The notes under the pieces: generated by a model
What the model was told of the DNA's origin: nothing
Database searches by the model: none
What the model saw: only the letters and a program-made list of their open reading frames with translations
Part shown: piece after piece, positions 47,375-52,488 of the stretch
Numbering within the stretch: the stretch's first letter is position 1
How the letters are laid out: every line of letters starts with the position of its first letter
Origin: a virus
Virus record (IMG/VR): IMGVR_UViG_3300007513_000055
Span: 1 to 52,488 of that record
Direction: 5' to 3' (one strand)
DNA: 52,488 nt
Position numbers and translations under genes: made by a program

Positions 47375-47823
47375 TGAGAGTTTATAGGATTAGAGAAAAC
47401 GCAAGACTACCACACCGAGCCCACCCGACTGATGCGGGGATGGACTTGTTTTACTGTCCAGATGGGAAGGAGACGGATCGTGGTATCACCATCCACCCCG
47501 GTGAGACGAGGTTAGTCCCGACAGGAATTAAAGTGGAGGTGCCAGACAACCACATGCTAGAGGTCAAGAACAAGTCAGGCATTGCCTTTAGGCAGCAGCT
47601 TGTGGTTGGTGCATGCGTGGTCGATGCCGGGTATGACGGAGAAGTGTTCGTCAATTTGCACAATATTGGAACGACCTGCCGCCGAGTCGAGATAAACCAG
47701 AAAGTCGCCCAGGCTGTTTTAGTTCCGATCATCACCTGCGAGATCGAAGAGGTGACGGAGGATTGTTTGAACCAGAAGACTGAAAGAGGGGACGGCGGCT
47801 TTGGGTCAACGGGATTACGATGA
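47374..47823 (+). CDS. dut: dUTPase, trimeric
   Basis: 149 residues, a typical length. All five motifs are present: HPTDAGMDLF (1), NKSGIAFRQQ (2), GACVVDAGYDGEVFVNLHN (3), INQKVAQAVLVP (4) and ERGDGGFGSTG (5). It converts dUTP to dUMP, both avoiding uracil in DNA and feeding ThyX. The gene overlaps both neighbours by one to four bases. The start is ATG with GGAGAAC upstream. Confidence 0.95.
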   Translation: MRVYRIRENARLPHRAHPTDAGMDLFYCPDGKETDRGITIHPGETRLVPTGIKVEVPDNHMLEVKNKSGIAFRQQLVVGACVVDAGYDGEVFVNLHNIGTTCRRVEINQKVAQAVLVPIITCEIEEVTEDCLNQKTERGDGGFGSTGLR

Positions 47824-48056
47824 ACTTAGGAAGAAGGATAAGACGCCGGAAGGCTAGAGAGCAGGAGAAGGACGCTATTAAAAGAATGTCTAAACAGTTG
47901 GAACACATGCAGAACATGCCCTCCAATTGTACGGTTTGTGACGCTCCCTTTGAGCGAACTCGCGAGACAGTTAATAGTTGGAGAGTGGAGTGTGATTTTG
48001 AGACTGGAAACATTCGCCTCCTATGCCCCGAACACGGCCCGGAGGAACAACAATGA
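47820..48056 (+). CDS. Small Cys-rich hypothetical protein
   Basis: 78 residues. A basic N-terminus (NLGRRIRRRKAREQEKDAIK) is followed by a possible zinc site made of CTVC, a later Cys (WRVECDF) and LLCPEHGPEE. It could bind nucleic acid. No family is recognised. It overlaps dut by four bases and the IMPDH-like gene by four, so it is in the same translationally coupled string. Confidence 0.6.
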   Translation: MNLGRRIRRRKAREQEKDAIKRMSKQLEHMQNMPSNCTVCDAPFERTRETVNSWRVECDFETGNIRLLCPEHGPEEQQ

Positions 48057-49078
48057 CCATACCAGCACTCACTTATGACGATGTTTTGCTCGTCCCAAAG
48101 TACAGCGAGATTAAGAGTCGCACAGAGATAAACATTGGGAATGATTTGGACGACTTTATTCGTCTGAGCCTGCCTATTATCGCTAGCCCGATGGATACGG
48201 TATGTGGTTCCAGAATGGCGACTGCTATGTCGGATGCTGGTGGCCTAGGTATCATACACCGATACAATACCGTACAGGAACAGGCAGAGTTAGTCAAGAA
48301 TGCTAGGGAAAATGCTACTGCCCCTTTCCACATTGGGGCAGCGGTCGGTGTTACAGGGGATTACATTCTACGAGCCAAGGCCTTGGTGGAGGCAGGAGCC
48401 GAAGTCATTTGTATTGATGTAGCGCACGGCCATCACGTGATGGTGCGTGACGCTATTGAGTCCTTGAAGAAAGAGTTTCAAGGAAACGTACATCTGATGG
48501 CCGGCAACGTGGCCACGGTAGATGCTTATCGGGCTCTTAGTGAGTGGGGTGCCGATAGTGTTCGTGTCGGAATCGGTGGAGGTAGCATCTGTTCTACGCG
48601 CCTCCAAACAGGGCACGGCGTTCCCAACATCACAGCCATTGCTGAGTGTGCCGCACTGGAATACGATGTCCCCATCATAGCCGATGGAGGGATCAAGAAC
48701 TCAGGCGACATTGTTAAGGCCTTGGCTGCTGGTGCCGACTTTGCTATGGTTGGTTCGCTGCTGGCTGGTACAGAGGAGGCGCCTGGCGAGTATGTTAGGG
48801 TGAATGGGCACCAACAAAAGGTGTATCGTGGGATGGCTTCCTCTGAGGCTCAGACTGAATGGCGGGGAAGTTGTACTTTTGCTGAGGGTGTCTCAACAAC
48901 AGTCCCGTGCGTAGGTGCGGCTTCTGGTATTTTGGAGGGTCTCCGAGCCGGCATTCTGTCGGGCTTCTCTTACAGTGGGGCGGCTACAATTCAGCAATTG
49001 TGGATGAAGTCGGAACTGATCCGTCAGACGGCCGCTGGCCAGTTTGAGAGTTCAACGCACATCTTGGATAGACGGTGA
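48053..49078 (+). CDS. IMP dehydrogenase / GMP reductase-like enzyme
   Basis: 341 residues from ATG 48053, with GGAGGAA upstream. [20 protein letters not shown] opens the barrel. [37 protein letters not shown] and the active-site loop [19 protein letters not shown] (catalytic Cys) follow, then [20 protein letters not shown] binding phosphate. The CBS pair found in most IMPDH is absent, as in GMP reductase and some short IMPDH. It would convert IMP to XMP (or GMP to IMP). With the PurA-like enzyme, both branches from IMP are phage-encoded. No intein is present. Confidence 0.85.
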   Translation: MTIPALTYDDVLLVPKYSEIKSRTEINIGNDLDDFIRLSLPIIASPMDTVCGSRMATAMSDAGGLGIIHRYNTVQEQAELVKNARENATAPFHIGAAVGVTGDYILRAKALVEAGAEVICIDVAHGHHVMVRDAIESLKKEFQGNVHLMAGNVATVDAYRALSEWGADSVRVGIGGGSICSTRLQTGHGVPNITAIAECAALEYDVPIIADGGIKNSGDIVKALAAGADFAMVGSLLAGTEEAPGEYVRVNGHQQKVYRGMASSEAQTEWRGSCTFAEGVSTTVPCVGAASGILEGLRAGILSGFSYSGAATIQQLWMKSELIRQTAAGQFESSTHILDRR

Positions 49079-49404
49079 ATAGATACCCTGAGGACCATAA
49101 GAATTTAACCTTCGTAATTGAAGAGAAGAAGCACGTAGATCTTCGTATCCGTCTTCGGCACGATGATCTTTCGCAGGTTAAGTTTTTTAAGGCGATGGTC
49201 GATGGGTATTTAGAGAACAATGATTTAATTCTTCAATACATCAAAGATTATAAAGAGAAGAATAAGATTCAGAGTCGTATTAAGAGAGAGAAGACATTAA
49301 AGTTAATTGAAAAAGGAAAGGAAGAGGCTCATAAATTCGCCTTTTCCGACGATGAATTAGAAAATATATTTGATTTAATAGAATCAGGAGAAGATACATT
49401 TTGA
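49075..49404 (+). CDS. Hypothetical protein, ribbon-helix-helix-like
   Basis: 109 residues from GTG 49075, overlapping the upstream stop (GTGA). VDLRIRLRHDDLSQVKFFKA followed by MVDGYLENNDLILQYIKDYK resembles a beta strand plus two helices of Arc/MetJ-type repressors. The C-terminal half is a charged helix with an acidic end (DELENIFDLIESGEDTF). It could bind DNA. I do not recognise a named family. It overlaps the next gene by four bases. Confidence 0.55.
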   Translation: MNRYPEDHKNLTFVIEEKKHVDLRIRLRHDDLSQVKFFKAMVDGYLENNDLILQYIKDYKEKNKIQSRIKREKTLKLIEKGKEEAHKFAFSDDELENIFDLIESGEDTF

Positions 49405-49661
49405 GAGAATGCGCAAAGACGTGCGTAAAGCACGAAGTTAGTTGTCCGAACGAAGAGTGTCGTTTATGGATAGAGTTTGAGGAAGATTTAAATTGTACCG
49501 ACATTGCCGTCGCGAAACACGGCCGAATGACATTACGACAAGTCTCGGAAAGACTAGGCATAAGTTTCGTCCGCGTCAAGCAGATTGAGGATTCTTTAAA
49601 GGTTAAGATGAGGAAGAGATTGAAGAATCAGGGCATAATAAATAACGGCCGTTTAGACTAA
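49401..49661 (+). CDS. Sigma-70 region 4-like helix-turn-helix protein with Cys cluster
   Basis: 86 residues from TTG 49401, which overlaps the upstream TGA. The start must be at or before this TTG to keep the Cys cluster (CAKTC, SCPNEECRLW). MTLRQVSERLGISFVRVKQI is close to sigma region 4.2 (MTLxEVxxxLGxSxERVRQI). It lacks regions 2 and 3. Proteins of this build occur in other marine T4-like phages. It may steer RNA polymerase to phage promoters or act as a small repressor. Confidence 0.68.
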   Translation: MRECAKTCVKHEVSCPNEECRLWIEFEEDLNCTDIAVAKHGRMTLRQVSERLGISFVRVKQIEDSLKVKMRKRLKNQGIINNGRLD

Positions 49662-49666
49662 CTTAG

Positions 49667-49680
49667 ACTACTTATAAATG
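49667..49680 (+). promoter_or_regulatory. Candidate late promoter ACTACTTATAAATG
   Basis: A variant of the ACTATTTA motif that runs directly into TATAAATG, a T4-type late -10-like octamer. It starts 47 bases before the ATG at 49714. Confidence 0.45.
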
Positions 49681-49713
49681 ACAACTTGCTATTGTTTTAA
49701 GGAGAAATAACAC

Positions 49714-50250
49714 ATGAGCAGCCGCAAATCACCACTACTTTCCGAGGGCACCGTTCGACGCTTTATGAAGCTCGCTACCCTGGATAACCTCACGGAGAAT
49801 TTTGTTGATACTCTGGATGAAGAAGAGGAAGAGGTTGACCCCCTAGCGGCTCTCGCTGATGAAGCCCCGGAAGTCGACGATCTCGAAGCCACCGGTGACG
49901 TTGCTCCCCTGGAAGTCGAGGGTCCTGCTGTTGATGTAGATCCTGAGACCGTCGAGGCGCTCGTCGGCGCCATTGCCGATGCTATCGGTGATGTGACTGG
50001 CGTAGATGTCAGTGTTGAGGGCGGCGAGCCCCCCGCCGAGGAAGTTCCAATGGACGCCGGCGCCGAACTTGAGGCTGAGCTTGGCTCTGATGTTGAGCCT
50101 CTCGAAGGGGCCGACGAGTTGGAAGAGGGCGATTATGCCGCCAAGCAAGAGGACGACGACCTAGAGGAAGGTCGCCAGATCCCCGCAGATCTCGTCGAGG
50201 AACTGACTCGTCGCGTCGCTGCCCGTCTTGTCCGCGAAGCAAAAAAGTAA
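49714..50250 (+). CDS. Acidic prohead-core-like protein
   Basis: 178 residues, extremely acidic. The N-terminus, LSEGTVRRFMKLATLDNLTE, is a helix found in internal head or prohead core proteins of T4-like phages. Residues 30-150 are Glu, Asp, Ala, Val and Gly-rich low complexity. The C-terminal helix PADLVEELTRRVAARLVREA is amphipathic. It could be a scaffold companion of the gp22-like protein. A TAAGGAG site and a candidate late promoter support high late expression. Confidence 0.55.
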   Translation: MSSRKSPLLSEGTVRRFMKLATLDNLTENFVDTLDEEEEEVDPLAALADEAPEVDDLEATGDVAPLEVEGPAVDVDPETVEALVGAIADAIGDVTGVDVSVEGGEPPAEEVPMDAGAELEAELGSDVEPLEGADELEEGDYAAKQEDDDLEEGRQIPADLVEELTRRVAARLVREAKK

Positions 50251-50268
50251 GATAATTTCATTTTTTAC

Positions 50269-50297
50269 TTGACGACCCACCCTCTCTGTGTTATTCT
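50269..50297 (+). promoter_or_regulatory. Sigma70-like promoter abutting a start codon
   Basis: TTGACG (50269-50274), 17-base spacer, TATTCT (50292-50297). The expected start falls at 50304-50305, on the ATG of the next gene. The same arrangement occurs at 24637. Confidence 0.6.
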
Positions 50298-50304
50298 TTA
50301 GAAC

Positions 50305-50703
50305 ATGGAGATTAGCACACAACTTGTTCATAGCCTTCTATGGTTCGTAGGGGGCGCAGTCACTTACAAATTCCTACACAATCTGATTAATTTTGGTCAA
50401 ATGAACATCGTGTTTGATGAACTAAATAAGCGCATCATTACGCTCGCTTATAGCATGAACACTGATATCGAGTTTCTTTGCAAGAAGAAGTATGAATATC
50501 TTGAAGAAGCTGGAATGACCAAGAAGGAGATTGATTTCGTAAGGTCGGTCGATGATCGCACGCTACATACCTGGCGACAAAATGTAATCCGGCAATTCTT
50601 TGCCTCCTATCCGCGACAAATGCACGGCCTTTTGCCGTTTAGCGATTGGGCAAGTGCTCAGAGATACGTGCTTGGATCGTTCGACGAGGAGAATAGGCAA
50701 TAA
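50305..50703 (+). CDS. Hypothetical membrane-anchored protein
   Basis: 132 residues. One N-terminal membrane segment (LVHSLLWFVGGAVTYKFL) precedes a soluble helical domain with ELNKRIITLAYSMNTDIEFL and DRTLHTWRQNVIRQFFASYP. No ribosome-binding site precedes the ATG, and the upstream promoter implies a leaderless transcript. No family is recognised. It is joined to the next gene by TAATG. Confidence 0.55.
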   Translation: MEISTQLVHSLLWFVGGAVTYKFLHNLINFGQMNIVFDELNKRIITLAYSMNTDIEFLCKKKYEYLEEAGMTKKEIDFVRSVDDRTLHTWRQNVIRQFFASYPRQMHGLLPFSDWASAQRYVLGSFDEENRQ

Positions 50704-51026
50704 TGATACTATATAAGAGTATAGGTGATAAAATGATTGAAGCATACGCCTGGAAGGATTCGCGAGAAGAAGAGGAATCAGCCTACAAGGTTCAATTGGA
50801 ACTGATTGGCATCCCAAAGAGAAAACAAAACAAGATCATCAAGTTGTTTCAGGATTGGAAGCAGTTTGTCGAGGGAGGCTCCCCGAAGAATAAGAGAGTT
50901 ATTCTCGGCTACCGCAAGGAGTTCGGTTCTGAAAGAGAGTGGAATGCGTGGGTAAGAGAGTTCCCTCATACGTTCTATCAGTTGAAGAAGAACGGCACTT
51001 TTCGTCTAATCAAGAAAGGAAACTAA
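50703..51026 (+). CDS. Hypothetical protein
   Basis: 107 residues, basic, soluble. AYAWKDSREEEESAYKVQLE and IGIPKRKQNKIIKLFQDWKQ suggest helices; the end TFRLIKKGN is basic. Translation is probably coupled to the upstream gene (TAATG overlap); a second ATG at 50733 is possible. The function is unknown. Confidence 0.5.
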   Translation: MILYKSIGDKMIEAYAWKDSREEEESAYKVQLELIGIPKRKQNKIIKLFQDWKQFVEGGSPKNKRVILGYRKEFGSEREWNAWVREFPHTFYQLKKNGTFRLIKKGN

Positions 51027-51671
51027 ATGAAATCCAGAAAATGTGTCTCGGGCCACTGCCATCACTGCGCAGAGCCCGATCCAGAGGAGGACTTTTCGCT
51101 TCCTCCTATCATCATCCCCCCGGGACCTCCACAGATCCGCACTATCGGCCTCTATGGAGACATTGGTCCTGAAAAGGGTATGGAGACGGTCTATTCTCTT
51201 TTTGCGATGAGAGAGACCGGCAGAGAAATTGATCCGGAGACCGAAGAGGAGTTCATTGAACCGATTGAATTCATCATCTGCACAGGTGGTGGATCTGCGG
51301 CCGATATGTTCGCGATCTACGACTCAATGCGCGTGGTCAGAGAGGACTGTGAAATCGGCACTCTCGGCCTAGGCGAGGTGATGTCTGCCGGCGTGCTACT
51401 TCTGGCTTCCGGAACTAAGGGACGCCGGCGCATCGGCGCCAATTGTCGTCTGATGCTCCACAGCGTCTCAGCAGGTCATCACGGCTCCATTTATAGTTTG
51501 GAGAATGAGTTTGATGAGTTCAAATGGATGCAGGATAGATACTTCGCAGCCCTGGCGAGAGAGAGCAAGTTGAAGAAGAGGCAGATAAAGAAGATTCTAG
51601 ACCAGAAGATGAACGTCTATTTTGACGCTGAGCAGGCTTTAAAGTATGGGATTGTGGACGAAATTATTTAG
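51027..51671 (+). CDS. ClpP-like serine protease
   Basis: 214 residues. After an N-terminal Cys/His segment (CVSGHCHHCAEPDPEED) comes a ClpP/crotonase-fold domain: FIICTGGGSAADMFAIYDSM, GLGEVMSAGVLLLASG with Ser120, and RLMLHSVSAG with His145. In the usual place of the triad Asp (before FLSAPEA in ClpP) this protein has Asn196 in MNVYFDAEQALKYGIVDE. Activity may rely on a neighbouring Asp (D200) or be altered. It could be a prohead protease substitute or a regulator of host Clp. It starts right after the previous stop and has AAGGAAAC upstream. Confidence 0.75.
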   Translation: MKSRKCVSGHCHHCAEPDPEEDFSLPPIIIPPGPPQIRTIGLYGDIGPEKGMETVYSLFAMRETGREIDPETEEEFIEPIEFIICTGGGSAADMFAIYDSMRVVREDCEIGTLGLGEVMSAGVLLLASGTKGRRRIGANCRLMLHSVSAGHHGSIYSLENEFDEFKWMQDRYFAALARESKLKKRQIKKILDQKMNVYFDAEQALKYGIVDEII

Positions 51672-51681
51672 TTGTTTAAAA

Positions 51682-52488
51682 ATGAAGTTCGTAGATATTA
51701 TTAAATACAACCAAAAATCAGCGGAGAAGAACGGCTGGGATCCATCCTGGTTCGGGGTCGACACTTTTGACTCTGAACTGGTGCGACAGGTTAAGATTTT
51801 CCAGAATCAGCACAAGTTGGCTGTGGATGGTTTGGTAGGCCCAACTACATACAGAAGGGCTATGACCAAGCGCGAATCAGAAGACATTGAGGTGGTGGAG
51901 ACACCTGCCCCAGAGACGGTGACTGTTGATCACATCGTTTGTGATGGCGTCCAAGTCCCCATCAACTGTAATGTTGTGACGATGACCGAGGAGGGTGCTC
52001 TTGTGCTCCCCGAGGCGTGTTACAAACAGGCTCCCGCCGGCCGCACACCGACGATGATTGTAACCCATTGGGATGCTGCGTTATCAGCACATTCTTGTTT
52101 TAAGATTTTGAAGAAGAGAGAAATCTCTTCCCACTTTGTGATTGATAATGACGGCACCATCTACCAGATGATGGACACCAACGACATTGCGTGGCACGCC
52201 CGCGGAGCCAATAACATCAGTATTGGGATAGATTTCAGCAACGCCTATTATGCGAAGTACCAGAAGTGGTATACCAGAAAGGGCTTTGGGCGACGACCCA
52301 TCCTTGATGAGTCCTACACCCACGGACGCAAGCACCCTCCGCACCTAGGGTACTACCCAAAGCAATTGGAGGCGTATCAAGAATTGTTGCGTGTTTTATG
52401 CGCGCATTACAACATTCCCGTTGCTTGTCCGCGAGATTCCAAGGGCGACTACATTACGCGATACCACGTAGATTCGGCGAAGGGGCTC
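51682..52488 (+). CDS. N-acetylmuramoyl-L-alanine amidase endolysin, truncated by the window end
   Basis: 269 codons are present and the frame is still open. The N-terminal region has a peptidoglycan-binding repeat (VRQVKIFQNQHKLAVDGLVG). The amidase_2/PGRP-type domain follows: TPTMIVTHWDAALSAHSCFK with the first zinc His, SSHFVIDNDGTIYQMMD, AWHARGANNISIGIDFSNA and, at the very end, YHVDSAKGL, which should hold the second His. It would cut the peptide from the glycan at the end of infection. The final zinc ligand lies beyond the window. The ATG at 51682 has no good ribosome-binding site. Confidence 0.85.
   Translation, partial: MKFVDIIKYNQKSAEKNGWDPSWFGVDTFDSELVRQVKIFQNQHKLAVDGLVGPTTYRRAMTKRESEDIEVVETPAPETVTVDHIVCDGVQVPINCNVVTMTEEGALVLPEACYKQAPAGRTPTMIVTHWDAALSAHSCFKILKKREISSHFVIDNDGTIYQMMDTNDIAWHARGANNISIGIDFSNAYYAKYQKWYTRKGFGRRPILDESYTHGRKHPPHLGYYPKQLEAYQELLRVLCAHYNIPVACPRDSKGDYITRYHVDSAKGL

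Noticed and set aside
1-52488. CRISPR array, insertion sequence, integrase or attachment site
   Set aside because: No regularly spaced repeats, transposase or integrase gene, or terminal repeats were seen; tRNAs here are whole genes without adjoining integrase.

Overview
The window is a contiguous piece of a large tailed-phage genome of T4-like (myovirus) type. Every credible gene lies on the + strand, genes are tightly packed with many ATGA/TAATG-type overlaps, and no gap without a gene exceeds about 110 bases outside the tRNA cluster. Evidence for a contractile-tailed virus is a gp22-like scaffold, gp23-like major capsid protein, gp13/14/15-like neck and tail-completion proteins, gp18-like sheath, gp19-like tube, tape measure and gp53-like wedge protein. 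The host cannot be read from the sequence. Near-consensus sigma70-type promoters and two peptidoglycan-degrading enzymes indicate a bacterium. A secreted thrombospondin type 3 repeat protein hints at, but does not prove, a Myxococcota- or Bdellovibrionota-like donor.

Layout: 0-1.45 kb, end of a tail-fibre-like gene. 1.5-19.8 kb, head, neck, tail and baseplate genes. 19.8-26.8 kb, replication and recombination: mini family-A DNA polymerase, MazG-like hydrolase, an FtsZ/tubulin-like protein, gp32-like SSB, UvsX/RecA, a deaminase, a 5'-3' exonuclease and an Smr protein. 26.8-32.2 kb, small accessory genes with the first two tRNAs and many promoter-like sites. 32.2-32.55 kb, tRNA-Lys, tRNA-Ser and tRNA-Ala. 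32.6-41.5 kb, replicative helicase, class II ribonucleotide reductase, trypsin-like protease, GroES-like cochaperonin, ThyX, lytic transglycosylase, short adenylosuccinate synthetase and two unknowns. 41.5-46.7 kb, HNH endonuclease and a DNA polymerase III alpha gene broken by a split intein, with an endonuclease gene in the break. 46.7-49.1 kb, deoxynucleoside kinase, dUTPase, IMPDH/GMPR-like enzyme. 49.1-52.5 kb, a sigma region 4-like protein, an acidic prohead-core-like protein, a ClpP-like protease and a truncated amidase endolysin.

How it works together: the phage pairs a T4-like virion with a bacterial-type DnaE replicase, UvsX, gp32-like SSB and a DnaB/gp41-like helicase. It supplies its own dNTPs through NrdJ, ThyX, Dut, a deaminase, a kinase, PurA-like and GuaB-like enzymes. 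Two regulatory signals stand out. One is a set of TTGAC(A/T/G)-N17-TAnnnT promoters in the non-structural part. The other is a recurrent ACTATTTA-type motif 47-49 bases before several gene starts, a candidate late promoter.

The most striking object is the fractured dnaE. The N-terminal gene ends in a 98-residue N-intein, a Vsr-like endonuclease gene follows, and the C-terminal gene opens with a 37-residue C-intein. Trans-splicing would rebuild a DnaE of about 1136 residues across the conserved GYGFNK/SH motif.
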